From JABDMD01 sp965203475 (lineage in GTDB: Bacteria; Pseudomonadota; Gammaproteobacteria; UBA4575): a stretch of DNA of 64,000 bases. The translations under genes and the position numbers were made by a program. Below are positions 48,531 through 57,464 of the stretch, one piece after another. The notes beneath the pieces are model-generated. The model was not told the origin of the DNA, ran no database searches, and saw only the letters and a program-made list of their open reading frames with translations. Within the stretch, counting starts at the first letter, position 1, and the number at the start of each line of letters is the position of its first letter. The DNA is taken from positions 1,302,001-1,366,000 of the forward strand of contig OZ241890.1 of the NCBI GenBank assembly GCA_965203475.1, written 5' to 3'.

Positions 48531-49589
48531 TTATTTCGCCTTAGCTTTTTCTACCCAGGCCTCTAATGACTTTTCACTCAGTCCTGTTTGTTCCGCCAAC
48601 TTTGTAATCGCCTCAGTCGTTGAGCACATAGCTACCAACTCTTCAATAGTTACAATTCCAGCACCATTTAAGGCATCTGCCGTTTTCGGACCTATACCAT
48701 CTATTTCTTTTACATCCGTCTTAGTTTCTGCTTGCGAAGGTTTTTCTGCTTTTTCCTCAACTTTCTTCTCAATTTTTTTAGGGCTGGCTTTTTTCTTAAT
48801 GGTGACTTTTTGCTTGGGCTTAGATTTTGGCTTTTCTACTTTTTCAGCAACATTTCCGGTTTCATCCACTTCGATGAATTCATCATCGCCACCGGTCATT
48901 ACACGTGCACTTTCTTTACCTTCGATAATTGCATCGGCAACATTTGAGGTATACAACTTGATGGCGCGGATGGCATCGTCATTACCGGGAATAACATAAT
49001 CAACACCATCAGCTTTATTATTCGTATCAACTATAGCGACTACAGGAATGCCAAGTTTGTTGGCCTCGTTCACGGCAATGGCTTCATAACCCACATCTAT
49101 TACAAATAAAACATCTGGAAGAATCGCCATATTTTTTATTCCGCCCAGGCTTCTTTCTAATTTAAATAATTCTCTTTTTAGCTCTAACACTTCTTTTTTA
49201 TTGTAACGATCCAAACCTTCGCCACTGGCGGTTTGTTCTAAATCTTGCAATCTTTGAATGGATTTTTTAACAGTATTAAAATTAGTAAGCATTCCGCCCA
49301 ACCAACGATGATTTACATATGGCATGCCACAACGCGTAGCCTCTTCCTTAATAACATCACGTGCAGAACGTTTTGTTCCTACAAAAAGAATATTGCCTTT
49401 GTTGGCAGCCATGTTGCCCAAGAAAGTAGCTGCATCAAGAAACATGGGTAAGGTTTTCTCGAGATTGATAATATGAATCTTATTTCTTTCTCCGAAAATG
49501 TAAGGACTCATTTTCGGGTTCCAGTATCGGGTTTGATGCCCGAAATGCACGCCAGCTTCCAGCATCTGGCGCATGGTGACATTAGCCAT
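48531..49589 (-). CDS. rpsB: 30S ribosomal protein S2 with C-terminal HhH extension
   Basis: Small-subunit protein, needed late in 30S assembly to seat S1. 352 residues, about 110 more than the usual 240. The S2 core (1 to about 235) is normal: MLEAGVHFGHQTRYWNPKM, FVGTKRSARDVIKEEA, RWLGGMLTNF and IPVVAIVDTN. Then follows a Lys/Glu-rich linker (about 236-290) and a compact domain (about 291-352) with a helix-hairpin-helix motif (IDGIGPKTADALNGAGI) plus two helices (ITKLAEQTGLSEKSLEAW). Similar tails occur on some other ribosomal proteins and may bind RNA or DNA; the role is unknown here. The stop is clean and the frame unbroken, so the extension is real. Confidence 0.95.
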   Translation of the reverse strand: MANVTMRQMLEAGVHFGHQTRYWNPKMSPYIFGERNKIHIINLEKTLPMFLDAATFLGNMAANKGNILFVGTKRSARDVIKEEATRCGMPYVNHRWLGGMLTNFNTVKKSIQRLQDLEQTASGEGLDRYNKKEVLELKRELFKLERSLGGIKNMAILPDVLFVIDVGYEAIAVNEANKLGIPVVAIVDTNNKADGVDYVIPGNDDAIRAIKLYTSNVADAIIEGKESARVMTGGDDEFIEVDETGNVAEKVEKPKSKPKQKVTIKKKASPKKIEKKVEEKAEKPSQAETKTDVKEIDGIGPKTADALNGAGIVTIEELVAMCSTTEAITKLAEQTGLSEKSLEAWVEKAKAK

Positions 49590-49680
49590 GATTGGTTGTA
49601 CTCCTAAGGGTTATACTTCCGCGCATCCCATGTGGTAACCCAATTCGGGCACCCCACCACATGTGTCGAGAACGCGTGTA
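49590..49680 (-). promoter_or_regulatory. Structured 5' leader of rpsB (S2 autoregulation candidate)
   Basis: Between promoter and start codon the minus strand folds into a stem of CATGTGGT with ACCACATG (49656-49663 and 49629-49636, 8 perfect pairs). It encloses GGGGTGCCCGAATTGGGTT. The GGGTTA at the edge of this loop is complementary to TAACCC just before the Shine-Dalgarno TTAGGAG, which would form a pseudoknot or switch. Gammaproteobacteria have a conserved rpsB leader through which S2 represses rpsB-tsf translation. The match here is by shape and position, not by covariance search. Confidence 0.75.
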
Positions 49681-49718
49681 GATTGTTAAATAAGCTTATT
49701 TGCGCTGAGCGCGCGCGC

Positions 49719-49747
49719 TTTATAACATGATCCCAAATTCTGAACAA
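49719..49747 (-). promoter_or_regulatory. rpsB-tsf promoter with GC-rich discriminator
   Basis: On the minus strand TTGTTC (49742-49747) and TATAAA (49719-49724) are separated by exactly 17 bases. The -10 is followed at once by GCGCGCGCGC. A GC-rich discriminator is the mark of promoters repressed by ppGpp/DksA, as expected for ribosomal-protein operons. It lies about 130 bases upstream of rpsB, leaving room for the folded leader. Confidence 0.7.
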
Positions 49748-49794
49748 TCACTTAGCGTCTTTAATTTAACCATTTCCATATAAAAATAAGGCTA

Positions 49795-50562
49795 ATGAGC
49801 GTAAGCATTAAAACTGCCCAAGAAATTGAAAAAATGAGAACCGCAGGGAAATTAGCTTCGCAAGTTCTGGAAATGATTGGTCCTCATGTTGAGCCAGGGA
49901 TTCGAACTCAAGACTTAGATCAAATTTGCCACGACTTTATTGTAAATGAACAACAGGCGATACCTGCACCTCTGAATTATCGAGGATTTCCAAAGTCTAT
50001 ATGCACAACCCTTAACCACCAGGTTTGTCATGGAATTCCAGGAGACCGGGTATTGAAAAATGGAGACATCCTGAATATTGATATCACCGTAATCAAAGAT
50101 GGCTTTCACGGAGATACTAGTAAGATGTTTTTCCTGGGTGAGCCTACAGTACGCGCTAAACGACTTGTTGACTTAACGTATGAGGCTTTAAAGATTGGTA
50201 TTAACACCGTTAAGCCAGGCGCAACCCTTGGTGACATCGGACACCAAATACAAACTTTTGTGGAAAAGAATCATTGCTCGGTAGTTCGTGAATACTGTGG
50301 GCATGGCATAGGCCGCATGTTTCATGAAGAGCCACAAGTACTACACTATGGCAAACCTAATTCAGGATTAGAACTTCAACCAGGAATGACCTTTACAATT
50401 GAACCCATGGTTAATGCTGGTAAACGCAATGTACGATTATTACCAGATGGTTGGACCGTGGTCACCAAAGATCATAGTTTGTCTGCTCAATGGGAGCATA
50501 CGATATTAGTAACCGAGGATGGGTTTGAAGTGCTGACCTTGCGTAGCGATGAAAGTTTTTAA
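49795..50562 (+). CDS. map: Methionine aminopeptidase type I
   Basis: Removes initiator methionine from nascent proteins. 255 residues. Metal ligands are visible in LNIDITVIKDGFHGDTS (two Asp), GHGIGRMFHEEP (His), FTIEPM (Glu) and QWEHTILVT (Glu). It diverges from rpsB across about 205 bases, as in E. coli. It has an AAGG ribosome-binding site. glnD follows after 36 bases. Confidence 0.97.
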   Translation: MSVSIKTAQEIEKMRTAGKLASQVLEMIGPHVEPGIRTQDLDQICHDFIVNEQQAIPAPLNYRGFPKSICTTLNHQVCHGIPGDRVLKNGDILNIDITVIKDGFHGDTSKMFFLGEPTVRAKRLVDLTYEALKIGINTVKPGATLGDIGHQIQTFVEKNHCSVVREYCGHGIGRMFHEEPQVLHYGKPNSGLELQPGMTFTIEPMVNAGKRNVRLLPDGWTVVTKDHSLSAQWEHTILVTEDGFEVLTLRSDESF

Positions 50563-50598
50563 AAACTTTCAGATATTCTTTCAAGCTAACTAATACAA

Positions 50599-53283
50599 AT
50601 GTTCAATATAAACATTTTCGATGCGCTCAATGCAGATGCGCCAATTTTGCAATATTTAGATGAAAAATCCCCTGAGAAGATCAATATCTCCAGTTTTAAG
50701 AATTTTAATAATGATCTTTCTACACTGCTTTTTGAATTATTTAAAAAACAAAAAGAAATTTATGAATTAATTTCTATTAATACTCAAATTATGGATGCTT
50801 TATTGAAAAACATTTGGCATCAATTTGATATTCCTGAACAACATGCTGCATTAATTGCAATTGGAGGATACGGAAGGCGTGAATTATTTCCTCAGTCAGA
50901 CATCGATATTTTAATTTTACTAAGCGAGAAGTGTGCTGAAGACACTAAATCAAAAATCGAATCATTTTTAACATTTCTTTGGGACATAAATTTAAAAATT
51001 GCACAATCTGCACGCTCAATCAAAGAATGTACTAGTGAATCAAAAAATGACATCACAATTATGACCAGCCTTATGGAGCACTACTACCTCTGCGGTAGTA
51101 ATGAGCTATATAGCAAATTAAAAAATCTTTTTACAGAAAATAAAATTTGGCCAAGTAAAAAATTCCACAAAGAAAAAATTCTCGAACTTAATAGTCGTCA
51201 TCACAAATTTGGAGATACTGCCAACCACCTCGAACCAAATGTAAAAGAAAATCCGGGCGGCTTACGCGATATCCACACTCTTCGTTGGTTAACCAACAGA
51301 CATTTTAGTTCTCATAGTTTTGAAGACTTAGTAGATCTCCAATTCTTAACCTCTACCGAACTTTCTATTATTCGAAATGCGTACAAAATTCTAGCTAAAA
51401 TTAGATTTGCATTGCACTTGCATACGCAACGTACAGAAGACCGGCTTTTATTTAATTATCAATATGAAGTAGCCGGATTAATGGGGTTTAAAAGTGATAC
51501 GCGTAATCATCAAGTCGAAGAGTTTATGCAAGTGTTTTATCGCACTAGCAATCAGCTTTCTACGCTATCAGAGATCATTATTAATAGACTACATTCAAAA
51601 ATATTTCCTGCATTATTCACCCGCAAAGGCAAACAAATTAATGAACGATTTCAAGTACGTGGAAAATTATTAGAAGCTATTGAACTTGATATTTTTACTA
51701 AAAACCCATCCACTATTCTTGAAATATTTCAATTATTACAAGAACACCAAAATATTACTGGTTTAAGCGATCAGTTACAAAAATTGATCCTTGAGAACTT
51801 GAATATAATTGATGAAGAATTTCGTCATAACAAAAACAATTGCGAACGATTCATTTCGATCGTAAGTCATGCAAAAACTAACTATCGTGAAGTAAAACGT
51901 ATGGCTCAGCTTGGAGTATTAGGAAAATACTGGCCAAGTTTTGATGCTGTAACCGGCAGAATGCAATTTGATCTCTATCATATTTATACCGTGGAGGAAC
52001 ATACCCTTAGAGTATTTAAAAACGCCTGTCAGTTTAGTGACAAAACTAATGACCATGAATTTGCTACTTACCATGATATTTTTATTCAAACCCCAAAAGC
52101 GTTAGTACTTTACCTTGCAGCTTTATTTCACGATATCGCAAAAGGCCGTGGCGGCGATCATTCAGAACTAGGGGAACAAGAAGCCATTAATTTTTGTCAG
52201 TTGCATGGCTTAAGTGAATTTGATGCTAATTTAGTTGGATGGCTAGTAAAAAACCATCTAGTTATGTCAGTCACGGCACAGCACCAAGATATCGATGATC
52301 CATACATAATTAAAAAATTTGCAGAAAATGTAGGCAATCTAACACGGCTAAATTATTTATATTTGCTAACCATTGCCGATATTTGTGGCACAAATCCTTC
52401 TTTATGGAATGGTTGGCGTAGCTCTTTACTTGCAGAACTTTATCAAAGCACTTCTCGTTATTTACGGCAAGATGATAAACCTCCTACCAATCGATCAGAA
52501 ATGGTAAAACAGGTAAAGCAGTCGGCACTTATTTTACTTCAAAAAGAAAAAATTGATACTGATAAATGTTTAGAATTTTGGCAAGAACTTGGTGACGACT
52601 ATTTTATACGCCATTCTGATGAAGAAGTCGTTCGACATACAAAAGCTATATTAAATCACAAGAGCAAACAAAATGTTGTAGTAGATATACACCAGTATAG
52701 CGCCAGAGGTGCAACAGAAATATTTATATACTGCAATGACAGAAATTATTTATTTGCGCACATTACTTCAACTTTAGCTCAATTAAGACTTTCTGTAGTG
52801 CATGCAAGAGTTATTACCTCCAATAAAGGGCATGCTTTAGATACCTTTCTTGTGTTAGACGCAAACGGAAATGCTATTGATGATAAAAATCAATGCGACC
52901 TAGTAAAAAAAGAGTTAACGCGTGTACTGGATAAGCCCACTGAAATTACTCCAGCAAATATTCAGGGGCTTCCGCGTATAATCCGCGAGTTACATGTACC
53001 TATTGAAATTCACTTTGATCTAAGCACGGTTAACAACTACACCATATTAGAAATTAAAGCTCCTGACTTCCCAGGTCTGCTCGCAAGCTTAGGCAATGCA
53101 TTTGTTGATTGCAGTATTGCCATTCACAATGCAAGAATCTCCAAATTAGGCGAGAAGGTTCATAATTTATTCCATATTAGCAATTTAAACTATGGACCAT
53201 TAGATCAAGCACATCAGGAAAAATTAAAGAAAGTAATCTTGCAATATCTTCATCAGCCCAAACAAGCTGCATTAGAAATCTAA
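50599..53283 (+). CDS. glnD: Bifunctional uridylyltransferase/uridylyl-removing enzyme GlnD
   Basis: Nitrogen sensor that uridylylates and de-uridylylates PII. 894 residues. The nucleotidyltransferase site is IGGYGRRELFPQSDIDIL (88-105, with Asp101 and Asp103). The HD hydrolase motif is FHDIAKGRGGDHSELG, His511-Asp512. Two C-terminal ACT domains (about 705-790 and 815-890) sense glutamine. PII itself (glnB/glnK) is not in the window. Gene order map-glnD-dapC-dapD is conserved. Confidence 0.97.
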   Translation: MFNINIFDALNADAPILQYLDEKSPEKINISSFKNFNNDLSTLLFELFKKQKEIYELISINTQIMDALLKNIWHQFDIPEQHAALIAIGGYGRRELFPQSDIDILILLSEKCAEDTKSKIESFLTFLWDINLKIAQSARSIKECTSESKNDITIMTSLMEHYYLCGSNELYSKLKNLFTENKIWPSKKFHKEKILELNSRHHKFGDTANHLEPNVKENPGGLRDIHTLRWLTNRHFSSHSFEDLVDLQFLTSTELSIIRNAYKILAKIRFALHLHTQRTEDRLLFNYQYEVAGLMGFKSDTRNHQVEEFMQVFYRTSNQLSTLSEIIINRLHSKIFPALFTRKGKQINERFQVRGKLLEAIELDIFTKNPSTILEIFQLLQEHQNITGLSDQLQKLILENLNIIDEEFRHNKNNCERFISIVSHAKTNYREVKRMAQLGVLGKYWPSFDAVTGRMQFDLYHIYTVEEHTLRVFKNACQFSDKTNDHEFATYHDIFIQTPKALVLYLAALFHDIAKGRGGDHSELGEQEAINFCQLHGLSEFDANLVGWLVKNHLVMSVTAQHQDIDDPYIIKKFAENVGNLTRLNYLYLLTIADICGTNPSLWNGWRSSLLAELYQSTSRYLRQDDKPPTNRSEMVKQVKQSALILLQKEKIDTDKCLEFWQELGDDYFIRHSDEEVVRHTKAILNHKSKQNVVVDIHQYSARGATEIFIYCNDRNYLFAHITSTLAQLRLSVVHARVITSNKGHALDTFLVLDANGNAIDDKNQCDLVKKELTRVLDKPTEITPANIQGLPRIIRELHVPIEIHFDLSTVNNYTILEIKAPDFPGLLASLGNAFVDCSIAIHNARISKLGEKVHNLFHISNLNYGPLDQAHQEKLKKVILQYLHQPKQAALEI

Positions 53284-53290
53284 AATATTA

Positions 53291-54490
53291 ATGAATTCCA
53301 ATTTAGAAAAATTACAGCCCTATCCATTTGAGAAATTAAATAAACTCATTTCTCAATCTACTGCTAATAAACAACTTTCACCAATTTCACTTGCAATTGG
53401 TGAACCACAACACGAAACACCAGATATCATTAAAAATGCCCTGAATGAAAATTTAGCATTATTTGCTAAATACCCAACAACAAAAGGCACAGATTTACTT
53501 CGAAGCACCTGCGCCAATTGGTTAATGAAGCGTTTCCAACTTTCTGAGAACAATATTGATTTTAATCAGAATGTTCTTCCAGTCAATGGAACCCGTGAAG
53601 CATTATTTGCATCTGCACAATGTATTGTTGAATCATCTAGCAACCCTGTAGTTCTAATTCCAAATCCGTTCTATCAAATTTATGAGGGCGCCGCGCTACT
53701 TGCAGGAGCCGAAGCTATATATTATGACTGTAGTGTTTTGGATGGAGATATTCCGAGTTTATGGGAAATCCCAGAAACCATTTGGCAACGATGCCAACTC
53801 TTATATATATGCACACCCGGAAATCCAACAGGGGAAGTAGCTCCCGCTTCAACCATTGAGAAATTACTTAACTTTGCTGGTACGTTCAATTTTGTGATTG
53901 CTTCTGATGAGTGTTATTCAGAAATTTACAGCCCTGAATCAATTCCGCCAATGGGTTTACTGCATAGCGCACAAAACATGGGCAATGATGCATTTGATCA
54001 TTGTCTTGCTTTTTATAGCTTATCTAAAAGATCAAATGCACCTGGACTTCGTTCAGGATTCGTCGCAGGCTCAAGTGAATTAATTGATCAATTTTTCAAA
54101 TACCGCACATACCACGGTTGCGCTATGTCATTACCTACCCAGGCTGCAAGCACCGTAGCATGGTCTGATGAAACCCATGTCGAGCAAAACCGTATCCTCT
54201 ATGATGAAAAATTTAATGCCGTGTTGGAAGTATTGTCAGAAGTTTTACCCTGCAATAAACCAGATGCAGGTTTTTATTTATGGCCACCCCTACCCCTAGA
54301 TGATCAGCAATTTACTAAAATGCTATACCAAGAACAAAATGTTCTCACACTGCCTGGAAGCTATTTGGCCCGCGAGATTGAAGGACATAACCCAGGTAAA
54401 AACAAAGTTCGTCTCGCCCTAGTTGCAAAAAAAGAGGAATGCATACAAGCTGCGCACCGAATACGAGAATTTTTACAAAAACAAAACTAA
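53291..54490 (+). CDS. dapC: Succinyldiaminopimelate transaminase
   Basis: Fold-type I PLP aminotransferase making N-succinyl-diaminopimelate in lysine and peptidoglycan precursor synthesis. 399 residues. NPTGEVAP and DECYSEIY mark the cofactor site, and the PLP lysine is Lys246 in YSLSKRSNAPGLRSG. ArgD can also do this reaction, but the position directly between glnD and dapD is the typical dapC locus. Confidence 0.93.
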   Translation: MNSNLEKLQPYPFEKLNKLISQSTANKQLSPISLAIGEPQHETPDIIKNALNENLALFAKYPTTKGTDLLRSTCANWLMKRFQLSENNIDFNQNVLPVNGTREALFASAQCIVESSSNPVVLIPNPFYQIYEGAALLAGAEAIYYDCSVLDGDIPSLWEIPETIWQRCQLLYICTPGNPTGEVAPASTIEKLLNFAGTFNFVIASDECYSEIYSPESIPPMGLLHSAQNMGNDAFDHCLAFYSLSKRSNAPGLRSGFVAGSSELIDQFFKYRTYHGCAMSLPTQAASTVAWSDETHVEQNRILYDEKFNAVLEVLSEVLPCNKPDAGFYLWPPLPLDDQQFTKMLYQEQNVLTLPGSYLAREIEGHNPGKNKVRLALVAKKEECIQAAHRIREFLQKQN

Positions 54491-54507
54491 ACACCATAGG
54501 AGAAAAA

Positions 54508-55335
54508 ATGAGCAGCTCGGATCAACAAATCATTGAATCGGCTTTTGAAAATCGTGCAAATATCACCCCTACCAATACCGATGCTCAAGTGCGCAATGCT
54601 GTGGAATCAACACTCAACCAAGTGGATGCCGGTACATTACGCGTAGCTGAAAAACAAGGAAATGAATGGGCGGTAAACGAATGGATTAAAAAAGCCGTGC
54701 TGCTTTCGTTTCGCATGAACGAAAACAAAATCATGGATGCTGGTTACACAAAATTTTTTGACAAAGTGGATCCGAAATTCTCCCAAATGAGTGACAATGA
54801 AATTAAACAAGCCGGAGTACGAATTGTTCCTAATGCCATGGTTCGTTATGGTGCTTATGTTGCCCCTGATGCGGTACTGATGCCTAGTTATGTAAATATT
54901 GGTGCTTATGTAGATTCAGGCACCATGGTAGACACCTGGGCTACCGTGGGTTCTTGTGCTCAAATTGGAAAAAATGTCCACCTCTCTGGCGGTGTTGGTA
55001 TTGGAGGTGTTCTAGAGCCCTTGCAAGCGGCACCCACCATCATTGAAGACCATTGTTTTATCGGCGCACGCTCTGAAGTTGTAGAAGGTGTAATTGTGGA
55101 GGAAGGTTCCGTCATCTCAATGGGTGTGTACATTGGTAAAAGCACAAAAATTTATGACCGCGAAACCGGAGAAGTAAGCTTTGGGAGAATTCCTGCAGGT
55201 TCAGTAGTTGTTTCTGGAAATTTACCTTCTAAAGACGGTAACTATAGCCTGTACTGCGCAGTGATTGTTAAACAAGTCGATGAAAAAACGAGAAGCAAAG
55301 TGGGTATTAACGAACTTCTTCGCTCGATCGACTAA
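54508..55335 (+). CDS. dapD: 2,3,4,5-tetrahydropyridine-2,6-dicarboxylate N-succinyltransferase
   Basis: Succinyltransferase of the lysine/DAP pathway, just upstream of DapC in the pathway. 275 residues from the ATG at 54508, which has TAGGAGAA before it. A longer reading would start inside dapC and has no matching sequence. The C-terminal half is a left-handed beta-helix (MPSYVNIGAYVDSGTMVDTW and IIEDHCFIGARSEVVEG). Confidence 0.97.
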   Translation: MSSSDQQIIESAFENRANITPTNTDAQVRNAVESTLNQVDAGTLRVAEKQGNEWAVNEWIKKAVLLSFRMNENKIMDAGYTKFFDKVDPKFSQMSDNEIKQAGVRIVPNAMVRYGAYVAPDAVLMPSYVNIGAYVDSGTMVDTWATVGSCAQIGKNVHLSGGVGIGGVLEPLQAAPTIIEDHCFIGARSEVVEGVIVEEGSVISMGVYIGKSTKIYDRETGEVSFGRIPAGSVVVSGNLPSKDGNYSLYCAVIVKQVDEKTRSKVGINELLRSID

Positions 55336-55337
55336 AT

Positions 55338-55697
55338 ATGCTTAAACTATTTGGCATACCTAATTGTAATAGCGTCAAAAAAACACGAAACTGGTTAGAT
55401 TCAAATAAAATTAACTACGAATTTCACGATTTCAAACAACAAGGCATCACAAAAAAGCAACTTTTAAACTGGTGCAATACTGTAGGCTGGGAAAAACTGT
55501 TAAATAAACGTAGTCGAACCTGGAAGGAACTCTGTAAAAATGAACTAAAAGGAAAAGACCGGTCTAATCTTACCCAAATAAAAGCAATAATTTTAATGCA
55601 ACAGCATCCAACGTTAATTAAACGCCCAGTTATACAAAAAGGTAAAACGATTGAAATTGGATTTGATATCAAGTCCTACAATAAGCATTTTAAATAG
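55338..55697 (+). CDS. yffB: ArsC/Spx-family protein YffB
   Basis: Thioredoxin-fold protein of the arsenate reductase/Spx superfamily, 119 residues. It has the single N-terminal cysteine, Cys10 in GIPNCNSVKKTRNWL, and the conserved RSRTWKEL and IKRPVI segments. The E. coli homologue also lies next to dapE, and its physiological substrate is not established. Two bases from dapD and two from dapE, so it is embedded in the dap operon. Confidence 0.92.
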   Translation: MLKLFGIPNCNSVKKTRNWLDSNKINYEFHDFKQQGITKKQLLNWCNTVGWEKLLNKRSRTWKELCKNELKGKDRSNLTQIKAIILMQQHPTLIKRPVIQKGKTIEIGFDIKSYNKHFK

Positions 55698-55699
55698 AG

Positions 55700-56827
55700 A
55701 TGTCTGAGACACTAGAACTTACAAAACAACTCATTTCAAAAGCATCTGTAACTCCAAAAGACGCTGGCTGCCAAGATATTATTTCGAAATATTTACATGA
55801 TTCTGGTTTTACGACAGAGATCATGCAATTTGAAGATGTCACCAATTCCTGGATTAAACATGGGAATGCTAAACCTTTGCTAGTGTTTGCAGGACATACC
55901 GATGTTGTTCCTACCGGCCCTGAAGACGAGTGGAATACTCCGCCATTTACACCAACCATACAAGATGGGACGTTATATGGTCGTGGGACAGCCGATATGA
56001 AATCCAGCATCGCAGCCATAACAGTGGCCTGTAAAAACTTTGTAGTTTCAAATCCAAATCACAATGGATCTATTGCATTACTACTTACCAGTGATGAAGA
56101 AGGCCCTGCCGTGAATGGCACGGTTAAAGTAGTTGAAGCCTTACAAGCGCGAAATGAACAAATCGATATGTGCATTGTGGGTGAACCGAGCAGTAATAAA
56201 ACATTAGGCGATGTCATAAAGAATGGTCGCCGAGGTTCACTTTCAGCTACGTTGCACGTACATGGTGTACAAGGCCATGTAGCCTACCCAACTCTTGCAA
56301 GAAATCCAATTCATGAGTTTGCCCCAGCATTACATGCATTTACCCAAATACAATGGGATAAAGGGAATGAATTTTTTCCGCCTACTACTTTTCAAATTTC
56401 CAACATCAATGCAGGTACTGGAGCTCATAATGTAATACCGGGCACATTAACCGTTGAATTTAATTTGCGATTTTCTACAGAAATTACTGAAGATGAAATA
56501 AAAACCAAAATAGTTTCAATTCTGAACGAATATAGATTGGAATATAAAATTGATTGGCACTTGTCCGGCCAACCTTTCTTTTGCAAACCGGCAGAATTAA
56601 CGGCTGCATGTCAGCAAGCGATAAAAGATGTGGTTGGTGTTGATGCAGAACTATCGACCGCCGGCGGAACTTCCGATGGGCGCTTCATTGCCCCAACCGG
56701 CGCACAGGTAGTAGAAGTTGGGCCCATTAATGAAAGCATTCACAAAATAAATGAACACATCAAGGTTGATGACTTAGATCGGCTAGCCTCTATTTACGAA
56801 AAGATCATTGAGAAGCTCTTACTATAA
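55700..56827 (+). CDS. dapE: Succinyl-diaminopimelate desuccinylase
   Basis: Di-zinc M20 hydrolase releasing L,L-diaminopimelate. 375 residues. The metal and catalytic residues are His66 and Asp68 (FAGHTDVVPTGP), Asp99 (GRGTADMKSS), and Glu133-Glu134 (SDEEGP). A dimerisation domain (about 178-290) follows, and the C-terminal active-site segment is GGTSDGRF. The C-terminus NESIHKINEHI has a decayed copy at 57385-57464. It converges on a DUF924 gene. Confidence 0.97.
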   Translation: MSETLELTKQLISKASVTPKDAGCQDIISKYLHDSGFTTEIMQFEDVTNSWIKHGNAKPLLVFAGHTDVVPTGPEDEWNTPPFTPTIQDGTLYGRGTADMKSSIAAITVACKNFVVSNPNHNGSIALLLTSDEEGPAVNGTVKVVEALQARNEQIDMCIVGEPSSNKTLGDVIKNGRRGSLSATLHVHGVQGHVAYPTLARNPIHEFAPALHAFTQIQWDKGNEFFPPTTFQISNINAGTGAHNVIPGTLTVEFNLRFSTEITEDEIKTKIVSILNEYRLEYKIDWHLSGQPFFCKPAELTAACQQAIKDVVGVDAELSTAGGTSDGRFIAPTGAQVVEVGPINESIHKINEHIKVDDLDRLASIYEKIIEKLLL

Positions 56828-56844
56828 GTACCGATTAGTGCACA

Positions 56845-57387
56845 TTACCCTTTGAATGCATGTTTTGATTCTAAATATTGAATTTCTTCAACTGTACTTT
56901 TGCGACCTAAGATTTTATTGCGATGCGGGAAACGACCAAATTTTTTTATGATATCTCTGTGGTGTCTAGCAAATCGTAAATTGTTCGTTAAATTATACTT
57001 TTCAAAAAGCGTAACAGAGAGCTCTTGATCTTCAAGCTTTTCACTGTGCATTAAAGGCATAAATAAAAAAGATAATTGATCATTTTTAAGTTTTTTATCA
57101 TAACCGCTGTTGATTGCATGTAATGCGACTTCGATGGCTTTGCTTTCGGTTTCAAAACTCATCGCTTCTCCCCTGAACATATTGAGGGGAAACTGATCCA
57201 ATACAATACAAAGTGCTAAACAACCCTCTGGCGATTTTTTCCATTCATCAAACGTACCTTCTTTGGCTTGCTGCCATAGGGATTGATAGTTATCTTTTAT
57301 TTCATTGTCAATTTTGGTTGTAGAAGAAAACCAATGTTTTTTAATTCTACCGGAATACCAATAGTTAATTATTTCTTCAGGATTCAC
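56845..57387 (-). CDS. DUF924 family protein
   Basis: A 180-residue helical protein of the DUF924 family, whose function is not known (the fold is TPR-like). The signature stretch CLALCIVLDQFPLNMFRGEAM lies near residues 63-83, and RFARHHRDIIKKFGRFPHRN near 140-159. I choose the GTG at 57387 (VNPEEIINYW), where the family similarity begins; TTG at 57402 would add five residues. Neither has a strong ribosome-binding site. The 5' end lies inside the dapE remnant. Confidence 0.82.
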   Translation of the reverse strand: MNPEEIINYWYSGRIKKHWFSSTTKIDNEIKDNYQSLWQQAKEGTFDEWKKSPEGCLALCIVLDQFPLNMFRGEAMSFETESKAIEVALHAINSGYDKKLKNDQLSFLFMPLMHSEKLEDQELSVTLFEKYNLTNNLRFARHHRDIIKKFGRFPHRNKILGRKSTVEEIQYLESKHAFKG

Positions 57388-57464
57388 AGACAGTAGAAAC
57401 AATGCCTATTAATGAAAGCACCCATAACGTGAATGGACATATTATCGAGAAATGGCTTACTTAA
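57385..57464 (+). pseudogene. Degenerate copy of the dapE 3' end
   Basis: Read on the plus strand, codons from 57405 give PINESTHNVNGHIIEKWLT and a TAA stop. The true dapE C-terminus reads PINESIHKINEHI, then after 15 more residues IEKLLL and stop. The DNA at 57385-57442 aligns without gaps to 56703-56760 at a constant offset of 682 bases, with 42 of 58 identical by hand count. About 15 codons are deleted before the last residues. It is too short to be functional. Confidence 0.7.
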
